A stretch of DNA of 64,000 nucleotides from Dactylonectria macrodidyma (taxonomy: Eukaryota > Ascomycota > Sordariomycetes > Hypocreales > Nectriaceae). The position numbers and the translations under genes were made by a program. A model generated the notes under the pieces. The model was not told the DNA's origin. It did not search any database and saw nothing but the letters and a program-made list of their open reading frames with translations. The stretch spans positions 2,728,001 to 2,792,000 of the forward strand of contig JAGMUV010000006.1 in assembly GCA_020744425.1 (NCBI GenBank). Reading direction: 5' to 3'. Below are positions 10,942-21,988 of this stretch, one piece after another; within the stretch, counting starts at the first letter, position 1; each line of letters starts with the position of its first letter.

Positions 10942-13518
10942 TCAATTATCACTAATTTCTCCCAGCAAATTGATCATAACCTCGTCTCGCTTTTCCTTGG
11001 CCAGCGATAGAGGCGAATAGCCATGTCTTCCTTGCAAGCTTGGCAACGCTCCTTTCTCTACCAACATGCTCACAAGAGAGCTTTCTCCCAGCTCTACAAG
11101 TCGCAGCAGCGGTGTGCGATCCCCAGATGCTCCCTGGTTGCCCTCGCCAATAACAGGAGCATTATTCTTGCCACGATTGAATCTAGTCCACCTAGAAGGG
11201 TGGTCGCCAAATCTCCATAACCAGCAAGAACCGATCTCCGGCATCCAACGCCCTCTCACATCAGAGCTTGGATAGCAGACACCACATTTTTCCTGGAGCC
11301 TATAGCGGCTCTCGACTCCCATGAAGCAAGTTTTGGTCTTATAGTATGAGTGACCTTCGTCGATAGTATATGTTGACTCCGTGTGGACTCGGAATGGGAG
11401 CTCATACGTGTAGTTCACGTTCAAGTCCTGCGCTAGCAACAACATGACGCTCGATTCGGACCTGCCTTCTATTGCCCAGGCCAATGGCGTACACCCGCAG
11501 CTATCTTGTGCTTCAATTTCAGCTCCGTTCTCTAATAGCAAAGAGGCTGTCGTCGTGTGTCCTCTAAGGACCGCCCAGTGCAATGCCGTGGCTCCCAAAA
11601 TGTCTCGGGCATTGACATCGACCGTCCTCGTCTTTAAAAGATCATCCACGATTGCTTCGTAACCCTTTTCTGAGGCATAGAACAATGGAGTCCGTTCATC
11701 CGCATCTCTTGCATCGATTTCGGCCTGGTCTGTCCGTTCAATAATAACCTGAAGAACCATTCTCATCTCAAATCGAGACGCTATGTGCGCCAGATTGATC
11801 CCTTTGGGAGGACAGTCCTGTGATTCTGGGTCCAATATTTGGAAGATCCGCACCCATTGTTTCACAACGTGTTGTGACGTCCAGCCGAAGTGCTGTAGGA
11901 GATCTTGGTGGCTGGCCGCTTCCTGGCCTATTCGCAGGTGTGTTGCCCACCACCTTGTAGCATACCGCAGCAGCGGAAAGTCCGAGGTCAACTCATCCCG
12001 CAGTGGAGATTTAGAGGTATCAGCGGGGTTGATTGGGTTATTTTTAATGCGCATGATCTCCTCTGCCGCCAAGTAGGATATGCAAGTACGGGAAAGCCAA
12101 TAGTGGACAGCTCTGGTCAATGTATCAGGACCCGCCTGGCTGGTCCGATCGCTCTCGCTCAACAGCAACAACCCTTTGTCATTGAAGAAGCTGTGAACCG
12201 ACTGATGAATGAACTCAACGGTTGGCATGTTGGATCCGAACACAGTATCAGCCAGGCCGCGACTAAGAAACACGAAATCATCTGGCATGTAATCTACCAT
12301 GTCCTGATGGTCTTTCAACGATCCGTGAGGGTAGTCGGGGTCGAGCTCCATGGCCCACCGCAACTCGTCTGGCGATAGGGTCAACTGAGCACCATAGATC
12401 CACTGGACTAGCCTCAGACATGCTGGATCCCCTTTCATACTTTGGGCGAGTTTAGTGTAAAGATCATCTAAAGCCTGGGGAACCGAATTGATCGTTTGGG
12501 CGATCTCATGCTCCGCATTGGCCAAGCCGAAGCGGCCTCTCAGCTCAGGGTGAGTAACCAGGTCCGCAACAAGGCGGGCCCAAATGAAGTTGCCGCTGGC
12601 GCGCTCAGCTATGAGGTTTGGGAGGCGGTAATTCTCTCGGCTGCCATATTCCGACAGCCGATCACGAAGGTAAGACGAAATGTCTTTGCTGTTTTCGCGC
12701 GCGGTGTTTATTTCGAAGCTGCAATTCCAATTATGGTCAGGATACTGACGGCAGGTGAAACAAATCCGGAACTGGAAACGAGTAGACGGGCCCTGGAGCA
12801 AACTTTCGAAATGGCGGACAATGCTCTTCGCATCCTCCTCTCCACACTCGTCGACGCCGTCGACGAACATCCACACATGACGTCTCTTCAAGACCCTAAC
12901 GATCGACCACTGGAAGAGCCTGCGAAGATCGTCGAGTTCCCACTCCCAATTTGTGCCTGGTTGGCCATTGCCATAACGCCTTTTCTCGAAAGTGCTTAAA
13001 AGCTGCGACAGCGCATCGGAGTCTTGAGAAAGGAGTTGGTAGAGAAGAGTCTGAAAAAGGCCAAGCGAGTTCCGCTTCTGATCTTCATTGCGGCCATGGA
13101 AGAAAACAGAGAGGACCACGGCCCTCTTTCCCGTCTTAGTGCCTCCGAACTCATGTACGGTGTGTTCCAACAACGTTGATTTCCCGGAGCCCGGCTCCCC
13201 CCTGATCCAGAGAAGGCCACGGTCGCTGAACATCCAACCTTTCCATTGCTCGTGCTGAACCAGCCATTTGCATGTTCCTGGGGCTGTGTAGTTGAACCTG
13301 TCGTTCAAACCCATATAGAACAGTGACCGCAACAGGCTTGGTCCCGTCCGCGGCGCGTTAGATGGTCTACCGATACTGTCAGTCTCTTAATTCAATATTT
13401 GATTAGGAGTTATTGACAGTGTGGGGTTCAAATCTCCATCCGCCGTCTGGTTCGCAAAACCTTGGCTCTGAATAATAGGTGACGAGGCACTGCCGCTTGG
13501 GGGGGAACTTGATGCCAT
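10942..13518 (-). CDS. NACHT–ankyrin NLR-type receptor protein
   Basis: A STAND-class NTPase like those used in fungal non-self recognition. The long exon (13375–10942) carries the NACHT P-loop (IRGEPGSGKSTLLEH), a Walker B/DGVDE block (VWMFVDGVDECG), a helical winged region, and C-terminal ankyrin repeats (RTPLFYASEKGYEAIV…, ATALHWAVLRGHTTTASLL, GCTPLAWAIEGRSESSV, and a last repeat at RHGYSPLSLAKE). No ATG opens this exon in frame at a sensible place. A short first exon (13518–13418, from an ATG) joined through a 42-base intron (GTCAAT…GACAG, with a CTAATC branch site) restores an in-frame 844-residue protein starting MASSSPPSGSAS; this first exon is tentative. The N-terminus before the NACHT is then only ~60 residues, so no effector domain is evident. 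Confidence 0.8.
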
Positions 13519-13611
13519 TTTTTGATCCACGAGCCTACCCTAGATCCATATAAAGAATGAAGTGGGTGATCAATGGCCTGTCTTGAGGAACAGAAAAACA
13601 CCATGCGGTAT

Positions 13612-14040
13612 TTAATACTCTGCGAGACCTGGTATAACCGCGTTTGACAGGGCTATGGCATCTTGTACAGCCGCCTTTAGTTCAAGAGCTGAAGACTCTG
13701 GTCCAATCAATACAGCCAAACAGTCAGCCACCCCCACTAATGAACGCCGCAGCTGGGCCAACAATGCGGCTGAGCAGGGCACCCTGATCCAGGTTGTTCG
13801 CCAAGATTGTTCTAGGCTCACTCGGAACTCATTCCGCCTGTGTATTTTTCGCCCATGGTCCTGGCTGTCTAGTGAGCTGCTTAGGTCGACGATGAGAATT
13901 TTACATCTTCCATAATGTATGGTATCAAGGAAACCGACCAGGGGATCTCTTAAGTTAAAAGCGAACTCCAAGTCTGTACTTTGCGTCAGTGAACTCCCAA
14001 CCACTGCAACATTTCCAAGGCCGATAGAACTCGAGTTTTA
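13612..14040 (-). other. Open frame upstream of the NLR, possible partner gene or detached N-terminal domain
   Basis: An open minus-strand frame of ~140 codons ends in TAA at 13612, about 95 bases before the proposed NLR start. It has no ATG before its preceding stop, so a real product would need an upstream exon or a non-ATG start. The residues look protein-like (LRRSLVGVADCLAVLIGPES, then LKAAVQDAIALSNAVIPGL), mostly helical. I do not recognise the family. It could be the N-terminal domain of the NLR cut off by mutation, a separate small gene, or a remnant. Confidence 0.35.
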
Positions 14041-14485
14041 GTTGCTTCTCTACCCCTTTACATAACCCACACCGAATCAACGAGGTTAAACAGTCTCAAG
14101 ATTGAATGTGTTTAATAAATGCACGAGCTGAGGGTCCCCTTCCAGATTAAGTATCGGATTCTCTTCGCTACCAATAAAGCCATTCGCCGCTATCTAGCAC
14201 TTGTACGCTTAGCATATTCTTCCTTCTCACAGAACCGCATTCCGTCTAAAGAAGAGAGTTGCCCTTTGCGCATTAATGTCGTTAGGAAGGTTTGAACGTG
14301 ATGCACATGTTCAAGAGGCATATACGAAGGAGACGAAGAGGTATGAATCATATCCACCTTATTTCTCACGACCTAGTCCAATGTAGACGTCTATAGCACC
14401 CTAGGTGGAATGCTGATATATGCTTAACATATAGTTCTTAATCCCCATCTCAATCGCTATCTCTTGGGACGACCGCGCTTCCCGC

Positions 14486-16387
14486 TCACCCAGACAGACT
14501 TCCGCTTGTCTTCCAGTACACGTTGTAATTGACGTCATGTGCATCATAAAACGGCGCCAAGCTCACCGTCTTCCCACCAGCGGTGCCTTCGAATTCAAGC
14601 CCATTCACCTGCTTCACGGTATCCAGCTCTAGCGTCGGCGTCACCGACAGCGTCTCGTCTCCATAGTCTCCTGACAGAATCACCGGGCCATATGCGAGCG
14701 CCGCGATGCCGGCATTGTCGTTCGCCACGACTGTGTGCAGCTTCATTGGTAGCGTCACCGTCACTGTGTCGTTTGGACGCCATGATCGCGTCACCGACGC
14801 ATAGGCTCCGGGAGTAATGTCTACGTTGCTCACCTCCTTTCCATTGACTTTGATCGTGGCCCCTGAAGTCCATCCGGGAATTCGCACGCGCAGCGTCCAT
14901 CGTCCTCCGTTTCCACCTGTAATTTTAAGCGTTGTGGTGTCTCCAACGGGAAATTCTGTGCTTTGAGTGACAGTGATTTCTCGCTGTGTCCACTTTAGAA
15001 CCGAGGGCGTAAACAAGTTAACATAGAGCGAGGAGCTGTCGTAGAAGTAGATGGAATCTGCCAGCTTGGTGTTCGTCTCCAGTGCTGTTCCCTGACAGCA
15101 CCAAAATGAGTCGTAATCGGTACTCCAGGTGCCGCCTCCCCAAGCCGGTCCAACACCTCTTCGGCCACCAGGATTCAGGGGGGTAAAGTACGTGATGTGG
15201 CCGTGATCACTGCTTGGGTCCTGCTGCCCGATCAGGTGGTTGAGCAACGCCCTCTCGTAAAAGTCAAAGTAGCTCGTCTCGGTTGGGTTCGTAAGCCACA
15301 GTTCTCTGGTCAGCTTAAGCATGTTGTACGTGTTGCATGCTTCACATGTGTCTTCCTTAAGGTATGAGGCGATGGCATTCGGGGCACGGAAATGCTCGGA
15401 CTGGCTGTTGCCTCCGATGGCGTACGAGTGGGCTTTGATGGTAATGTTCCATGCGTTGCTGGCAATAGCCTTGTATCTGCTCGTCCCGGTGGCCTTAAAC
15501 TCCCGCGCAGCACCAATCCACTTGGGCACCTGGGTATTGGCGTGTAGCCCGTTGAGGCTATCGGTGTTGGACGCCAATGGGTCGAAGATGGTAGCGTGGT
15601 CGAACCGCTGGGCCACCTCGAGCCAACGTTCGTCACCAGTCTGGTGGAAGATGTCGGCCAAGACTTCGTTCATGCCACCAAACTCGGTGCTCATCATGGT
15701 TTGCATCTGGGCGTATGTGAGCGCGCCGGTGCGCCCATCAACCCACGCAGCAAGCTCCAAGAGGACATCTCGAGCCGTGGTGTCGCCAATGTGACGCCAC
15801 ACATCGAGAAGGCCGGCCATTGTCTTGTGAATGGCGTAATATGGAACGTTTCCGTTGCTCAAAGTACGTTTTTCGAGAAGGTCAATCTCTGATTCGGGGA
15901 AGCCAGATAGATAACCTGTCTTGAAGCCAACAGCATCATTGTTGGCTTGGCACTTGGCCAGTTCCTCGACAAAGTAGATGGCCCTGTCGCGGCACTCGTC
16001 GTCTTGAAGCACAGCGTAGCAATACGCCCATGCGTTCAAAAAGTGGCCCTGGACATGACTTCGGAAAGGGAAATCTGGAGCGTCCCATCCGCCGTTTGGC
16101 TCGGCATCGTTGGTTGACAAGCCATGCGTTGCCCTGAAAACGTAGAGCAGCCGGTCGACATCAACCCACTTGAGATAGGCCAGGGTTCTGTCTTGGTTGT
16201 CATGCCAGCGACTGCTGCTAAGGGAGACTTGGCTCATGTCAAAGGCATAAGCGGAAACTCCAGTTTCTTCGTTGACGGGCGGAACTGGGTCGGCGGAGAC
16301 AGACAAAGGCATGATGGATCCAGCAACAAGTGCCAGCAAGGATGTCAAGTCATGCCAGCCCCCACGTCGGCCAACGTTGAGAAGCAT
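14486..16387 (-). CDS. Secreted GH127 family glycoside hydrolase (beta-L-arabinofuranosidase-like)
   Basis: A 633-residue intronless gene. The start at 16387 gives a signal peptide (twin Arg, then a hydrophobic run ending SVSA before DP), so the enzyme should be secreted. The fold is the DUF1680/GH127 (alpha/alpha)6 barrel plus beta domains. The zinc-cysteine active site known in the family is present: E349 and C351 in TCEACNTYNMLK, and the cysteine pair C430/C431 in SFWCCQGTALE, the first being the expected nucleophile. E331 (SEHF) is a candidate acid/base. The known family reaction is release of L-arabinofuranose from beta-linked arabino-oligosaccharides such as those on plant glycoproteins. 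The exact substrate is inferred. Length matches fungal members. Confidence 0.9.
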   Translation of the reverse strand: MLLNVGRRGGWHDLTSLLALVAGSIMPLSVSADPVPPVNEETGVSAYAFDMSQVSLSSSRWHDNQDRTLAYLKWVDVDRLLYVFRATHGLSTNDAEPNGGWDAPDFPFRSHVQGHFLNAWAYCYAVLQDDECRDRAIYFVEELAKCQANNDAVGFKTGYLSGFPESEIDLLEKRTLSNGNVPYYAIHKTMAGLLDVWRHIGDTTARDVLLELAAWVDGRTGALTYAQMQTMMSTEFGGMNEVLADIFHQTGDERWLEVAQRFDHATIFDPLASNTDSLNGLHANTQVPKWIGAAREFKATGTSRYKAIASNAWNITIKAHSYAIGGNSQSEHFRAPNAIASYLKEDTCEACNTYNMLKLTRELWLTNPTETSYFDFYERALLNHLIGQQDPSSDHGHITYFTPLNPGGRRGVGPAWGGGTWSTDYDSFWCCQGTALETNTKLADSIYFYDSSSLYVNLFTPSVLKWTQREITVTQSTEFPVGDTTTLKITGGNGGRWTLRVRIPGWTSGATIKVNGKEVSNVDITPGAYASVTRSWRPNDTVTVTLPMKLHTVVANDNAGIAALAYGPVILSGDYGDETLSVTPTLELDTVKQVNGLEFEGTAGGKTVSLAPFYDAHDVNYNVYWKTSGSLSG

Positions 16388-18589
16388 CTCGTCTCTTTTG
16401 AGGGTGGTATGCAAAAGATATGAGGTGCCGGCTTCGTAGCCAAATGTGTTTGTATAATCAGTGCCAACAGGCTTCCACACCCTGGGATAGGCTTGGGCAA
16501 TAGTCACATATTTATACTTACAGCAACTGGTTGTAGTGTTCCTCGTCCCATTTCACGGTGACATCGGACCTTCTCGGTTCCATGAAGCCAAGACATTCTA
16601 ATGTGAGCAGATCAGCAGCATTCCATCAAACCCACTGGTGCGCATCATGGAGAAAGCGTTAAGGTCACATCCTCCGCAATATGATCCGTGTGGGGATTTG
16701 CCCAGGGTGGGACGGTCCCGCAAGCGGGTAAAGAAGGCGGGCAAGATCTCGATTGGTGCGCCAGCAAGGGACGTTACATAGGACAAACCCACACCCTAGA
16801 CGGTCGGGGAAACATCTTTAAGACCGAGCTAGGAGCTGATTTCATTGGCAGCGCCGGACGGAACTAGATTCTCCTGGAGTGGACAAAGCGCCTATAGCGA
16901 TCGTCAACTCTAATGTTTCCTTGGCAGGTTGAAGCATTCGTGATGGGTCGAAAAGCACAGATGGCGTGTTGAGTAATTTTCTCAAGCAGTGTCGTATTGC
17001 AGTTTTGTTCCGCACCAATGTGGGCAGAAGTCCCTTTGCGAGCTTCCTTAACAGGTAAGAAACCGCCAGGTTTTGCCTAAGTAAGCTACTATTAGTGATT
17101 GAGAAAAAGAATAAGTTTAAATGAGAAAGTTAGGGGATAGGCACGTCTTTCAGTTGCCCATTAACCCCCCAGTACGATTCGAGTTGGGATCTTCAATGCA
17201 GTTTTGCGTCAATACACGCAGAAACGTGGCAGAGTAGCAATTCAGCACTCCCGGGACATGTGCTGCAACGCCAATATGTCGATGCATGCGACGGAACTGA
17301 TTCCAGATCTGCAGGTCCAGACTCTTTGACCTATCACATCTGTATGCCCCTTGTGAGTAGCCACGGTGTACATAGTAACGGTCGGACGTTCTAGAAAACG
17401 ACAACTTAGACTCCCCGGCTGTGGGGCAACCTGGGGTTGCTACAAAGGACGGGCTTTGCAATTTCCATGCTGCGAAAGAAACCGCCTCCACGGATGGAAC
17501 GTGATATCAGGTCGTGATCACCAACTGCCCATAGCCTAATTATAACGCCTTCTGGTTTTTTCCAGAGATACACCCCAAACCCTGGTTATCTTGCCAGGAT
17601 CCCCATCATGCACATGGAAAGCCGAGGTTGATCTGCAAAAGTGCAGGACCACTCCGGTGGGATATTCCGGTGGGCTTATCCGGTGGGATGCTTGGGTTCT
17701 TAGGACATAACACGTCACAGTCATTCTCCATATAACTAATAATGTAATAAGAAAAACTGGCACATATGATTTATTCCCCCGTAATACTTACATATGTGGA
17801 GACCGACGCTGGATCACTTTTAGCACTTAGGCTGCGGGAGAGCTCATTCTAGAACGACGTGGGGTGATGGGCAGACGGCCAATTCCGTTATCGGTTGCAT
17901 CGCCTGGGGGCGTGCCTTGGGGTTGCATCCAACGCACCTCTGACGACGGGCGTCGTCATCAATTGCAATGGAAGTGAGTAACTCGTCAGATGTTCGGGCA
18001 ACCGGGCCACGTTACGGGAGCTGAAAGAGCAGAATTCGATTTTCTTTAATATCATGCTGTCTGAGGACTTGGAAGAAATGGTTGCCCATGCCCAGAAAGA
18101 GATACATGATACTGGTGGCTTTTTTCGAATACCGTACGGTGTCAACTTGACTCTAAGCACAGAACAACGACGTACCAAATCGGCAGCCAATCACCTAACT
18201 CTGGGAGTTTCTGCACCGTGATGAATCGAACCTTGAAGCAAGTCTACGACCAATGTTGATGATCTGTTCGAACCGTCCGAAATCTCCCTCCCACCTTGCC
18301 ACCACCCTCGCCTAGTTCAGCCTTCGTCACACTCCATTGTCAGGACATCACATGATATGAGGCATCATATGATGAAATAGGCGTCGCACCTTGGTAACCT
18401 TCATGTGAACAAATATGATATGACGGATCACGCAACAGTAGCCGTGGCTTTAGAAGTTCATGGTTTCTCAAAAAGCATATAATACCATATCTCTCACCTT
18501 TCCTCTAACTATACACCATCGACGCGCAGCATTATTTATTAAAAGCATTAAATAAATTTTACCCCAAAAATACCACACTGCCAGTCGCG
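16388..18589. other. 2.2 kb gene-poor stretch
   Basis: No recognisable gene. It includes the promoter of the GH127 gene on its left. One short plus-strand frame, 18054–18221 (55 codons from an ATG: MLSEDLEEMVAHAQKEIHDT…), has amphipathic, protein-like composition but no family I know; it could be a fragment. The last 100 bases before 18590 are A/T-rich. Confidence 0.4.
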
Positions 18590-19243
18590 ATGACGAATAA
18601 CATAGTTCCAGAGCTTCTTTACCACACAACCCTCACTGTAATCGACTACCATGAGGACCCGTCGGGTGCCACCCGCTCCATCTACGTCCTCGGTACGCAC
18701 AGCACCCTTGAAGCCTCCAAAGCCTTCGCGACCTCGGCCCTTCAGGGACTCAAGTATGAGCCAAATGACTTCGCCGAGTACACCATGCGCTCGGCCGGGC
18801 CGTGGACTCATGGTGACGGCGTTCTTGTCTTCGCCCGGGCGCCCGCAGGGCAGGTGTTTCTCGTCGGCATCGACACTACCCCCAACAACGAGTCGTTGTC
18901 GGCGAGCCCCGACGGCGCCGTAGTCCTCCCTCAGGGGGCAGACCTGCTACACTACGTGCTGCAGACGACAATCGACTACGACCAAGACCGCACGGGCTCA
19001 GTGCAGGCGACAGAGATTGAGGGGTCTTATGTACATCGCGCCGATGCATGGGCGGCTGCACGCAAGTGCCTCGATCCAGAGCGGTTCGTGAAGTACGACA
19101 TGCTTGAGAGTGAGGAGATGGCCGGCCAGTGGCCGTTTGGCGACGATGTGGTCGCGCACGCCGTCGCAGAGACGGGGCAGAATTTCTTTGTGGCAGTGAG
19201 GACTGTACCCGGGGCCCATAAGAGGCACGGGAAAAAGGGTTAG
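18590..19243 (+). CDS. Conserved-looking small protein made of two diverged copies of one unit
   Basis: A 217-residue single-exon gene of unknown function. Its two halves align with each other: residues ~9–99 (LLYHTTLTVIDYHED … GPWTHGDGVLVFARAPAGQ) and ~119–209 (LLHYVLQTTIDYDQD … GQWPFGDDVVAHAVAETGQ). Shared marks are the IDY-acidic start, an alanine-rich helix, a Y-D/T-M segment, a W-x-x-GD turn, and a strand of the type VF(L/V)(V)(G/A)V ending T-V/T-P. This is an internal tandem duplication, not a chance ORF. There is no signal peptide or membrane segment, so it should be cytosolic. The gene is much richer in G+C than the AT-rich DNA on both sides. I do not recognise the family. Confidence 0.75.
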   Translation: MTNNIVPELLYHTTLTVIDYHEDPSGATRSIYVLGTHSTLEASKAFATSALQGLKYEPNDFAEYTMRSAGPWTHGDGVLVFARAPAGQVFLVGIDTTPNNESLSASPDGAVVLPQGADLLHYVLQTTIDYDQDRTGSVQATEIEGSYVHRADAWAAARKCLDPERFVKYDMLESEEMAGQWPFGDDVVAHAVAETGQNFFVAVRTVPGAHKRHGKKG

Positions 19244-19922
19244 TTAGGGACCTTATTCAGGAGGACCTGCAGGGCCAGACCAGGCCAGGCCAGGGCTATT
19301 ACGGCCAGTTGATAAAGAGAGTAGTAACACAGCAAGGGGCGATAATATAGGATGTACAACCAGTTGCTGCCTATAATTTATGTCGTTTGATATGAGGTGT
19401 GCTAGGTAGGATTCCACATTTAGAATAATAAATAAGAAGTTGTAAGTTATATAGTTCAAGCCTATTAAAAAGAACCCAAAACTACGTCTCCGACACGCTG
19501 CAAAGATCCAATAAGTCCATTGCACTACACTCTTCTCCTGAATCAACGGCGTACATGTTGGATAGCTTAGATAACCCTTATAATAACCTTAAACACATGT
19601 GTATATTATGTAACTTCTGCTGCAGCTCCCGCCCCTTGAGGTCAGGGAGATCTAGCTTTTGTTGCTAGCTTTCTAATACAGCCAAGCCTAGCGAAGGCTC
19701 GATGAGCCCTCCTCGATTCGGTCCCGGGAAGCCACCTCTTTTCACGTGACCACCCCGAGCCTAGGTGTTCTAACATGGTCCAATTCAACAGTTGATGTGC
19801 AGGTAGTGGCCGAATCGTCAAGCAGTGGTAGTTAAGGAGGGGCCGCCTGAGAGAAGGAAAGGTGCTGTGGAACTTGCAGAAAGATTGGTTAAAACAGAAG
19901 ATTATGTCAAATTTTTATTTAT
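19244..19922. other. AT-rich intergenic DNA left of the repeat element
   Basis: No gene seen. Just after the stop codon of the duplicated-unit gene lies a short run of repeated GGCCAG/CCAGGCC units (about 19270–19310). The rest is AT-rich, with no protein-like frame. Confidence 0.45.
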
Positions 19923-20448
19923 ATAACGTATATGTCACTCATGCGTCGCATCCAACCATGCGTCGCAGTGAGATTTTCACCTTAAATCGCAATTTTTAAA
20001 AAATCCTAAAAAATTTAAATTGAGCCTAAAATAGCTAGGATTTTTAAATTAAATTATTTATAATATAACTTATTTTTAAGAATTCTTTTAAGTTTTATAT
20101 ATTAATAGCGCTAGCGCTATTAAATTCGCACTGTACTTTTTACTATTTTTATTTATAACTGTTAGATTGGGTCATGTGTACCCAATCAGGGCAGGAATGT
20201 GCTACATAAGTAGCGCGCTGCGTTTTTGGCCTATTGGTCAAAATCCAACAATAACTAGCTTAATAATTTTTTTAAAAATCTTAAGAAATTACTAATTTAT
20301 TAACTTCTTAGTTAAATATCTAAAATTAATTTTTTAAAAATCCTATAATTATATATAAACTTTTAGAAAATTAAGGTTTTTAATTTTAAGTGTACAGTAT
20401 AGGTGCGACGCATGCTTGGATGCGACGCATGAGTGACATATACGTTAT
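19923..20448. mobile_element. Short DNA-transposon-like element (MITE) with 45-bp terminal inverted repeats
   Basis: Bases 19923–19967 and 20404–20448 are inverted copies of each other over 45 bases with a single mismatch (C against G at the TCCAACCATG/TCCAAGCATG position). Each end begins ATAACGTATATGTCACTC and contains the 10-mer ATGCGTCGCA twice, as a direct repeat. The 435-bp interior is very AT-rich, has no coding capacity and contains a 22-bp perfect palindrome. This is the structure of a non-autonomous DNA transposon, possibly degraded by C-to-T mutation. I see no clear target-site duplication at the borders and cannot assign a superfamily. Confidence 0.8.
20102..20123. repeat. 22-bp perfect palindrome
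   Basis: TTAATAGCGCT is followed directly by its reverse complement, giving an uninterrupted 22-bp palindrome inside the AT-rich interior of the inverted-repeat element. It contains AGCGCT twice and GCTAGC at the centre. It may be a relic of the element's structure or a hairpin; no function can be stated. Confidence 0.7.
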
Positions 20449-20928
20449 CTAAAGAAGAAGATACTAATTAAATTTAATTAATTAAATGCTTTGTAATATT
20501 TTCATCTTCAGTCCTGTTTTAAAGGTTGGGAATTTGGGACGCATGCTTGTTGTCTAGGACATACGCTTATTATACACATTACCCATACTTCTATAGATCG
20601 CCATTTTAACTCAGTTACTTATAGCTAATTATACTACTAATAGCATAGTTACCTACACATAACTTGCTTTCATTACCGATGTGTATATAGCGCGTAACTA
20701 ATTTCTAATAAGCGCTACATTTTCTCACATTAGCTAAGCTATTAGTGCTTCCTAGTCTGGGGATGTTGTAATTTATTCCGACCATTGACGAACTTAGGAA
20801 GGCGGATGAGTGCCAGTATATTTACCGGCACCGAATGTGGAGCATGTGATTTATTATGCGATGGTATCTTTGTACTGGGATAGAAAGCATGATTATGTCT
20901 GATTTGAAGGTTTTTTCTAGCTTCGTTG
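20449..20928. other. AT-rich intergenic DNA right of the repeat element
   Basis: No gene seen. The segment GGGACGCATGCTTG near 20558 resembles part of the element's terminal repeat (GCGACGCATGCTTGG), so it could be a decayed further copy of the end, but the match is short. Confidence 0.35.
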
Positions 20929-21988
20929 TCAACTGCTGCTTAATCGGGCCAGTTTAGTACGATTATAACGGACAATTGCTTCCGCAATAGCACCCAAGGA
21001 TTGAGACGAAAATTGGCGAAGGCCTTCGAGTCGTCCAAGGTGAAACGTCCTTGGCGGTTGGCAGGTCCGGCGAGGGCTAGTTGCATGTCCTTTCCAGCCA
21101 CAATGTGAGGGAGGTGTTTCGACCATATCTCCGACAGCGTAAATATCAGGATCTGATGTCTGCATCGATTCATTCACGGTAACTCCAGTCCTGCCCACGG
21201 CCATGCCCGAGTCCTTGGCGATTGCTGTCCTGGCGCGGACGCCGACGCCGACGATGACCAGGTCGGCGGGAACGGGGTCAGCTCCTTCGGCAATGACTTC
21301 GGCAGGCTGCGAGTCCGTGGCGGAGGTGATCTTAGAGACGCGAGCGCTGAGCATGAGGTGGACTCCATTCTTGCGCAACTCATCGTCAACCACCTGGGCT
21401 ATGTCCCCATCCACCAGGGGAAACACGTGTTGGTCGTACTCTAAGATGGTGACATCAAGACCTAACCGGCGCAGATTCTCAGCTGCCTCAATTCCGATGA
21501 AGCCGCCTCCAATGACTGCTGCTCGTCGTATTTGGGTCTTATCTATCATGGCCTGAATCTTCTGAAGGTCCGGGATCGTTTGTAGAGTAAAGACATGTTC
21601 TGAGTGGATGCCCTCAATGGGAGGAAGGAAGGCCTCTGCGCCCATGGTGAGAACCAGTTTGTCATACGGAATCTTAGACTCTGTCTTAAGCGCAATCGCG
21701 GATAGCGGCTTCCCTGCTTGCTCGCTGGATGCTGGTAAGCACCGTGTTGGTGCGCACATCGATGTTGAACCAGCTCTTCATCTTGTCTACCGTCTGGACA
21801 TGCAGTTTGGCTTCATTCTCGATGACACCACCTAGAGCGTAAGAGATTCCGCAGTTGGCATAACTGACGTATGGACCCCTCTCTATGACTGTGATCTTGG
21901 CGGTCCCACCCAGGCGCCGCAGGCGAGTTGCACAGGACATGCCGCCTGCGACACCGCCGATGATGAGAATATTCTTGGGATGTGACAT
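20929..21988 (-). pseudogene. Frameshifted, truncated CoA-disulfide-reductase-like flavoprotein
   Basis: The remains of a pyridine-nucleotide-disulfide oxidoreductase (class of CoA-disulfide reductase / NADH oxidase). From the ATG at 21988 the first frame shows the FAD motif (IIGGVAGGMSCATRLRRLG) and the redox-cysteine segment SYANCGISYALGG, then runs into a stop near 21686. Homology resumes in another frame (PYDKLVLTMGAEAFLPP, the NAD motif VIGGGFIGIEAAENLRRLG, then DPDIYAVGDMVETP). At about 21115 it must shift again to read IVAGKDMQLALAGPANRQGR. The C-terminal dimerisation region is missing. I see two frameshifts and a truncation. It sits next to the repeat element. Sequencing error cannot be excluded, but three defects together make decay the better reading. 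Confidence 0.8.

Noticed and set aside
13420..13470. A GGGGTTCAAAT segment resembling a tRNA T-arm
   Set aside because: No matching acceptor, anticodon or D arm can be built around it.
19270..19310. GGCCAG-type repeats after the duplicated-unit gene as a possible CRISPR or satellite array
   Set aside because: Only a few imperfect units without spacers, in a eukaryotic context.
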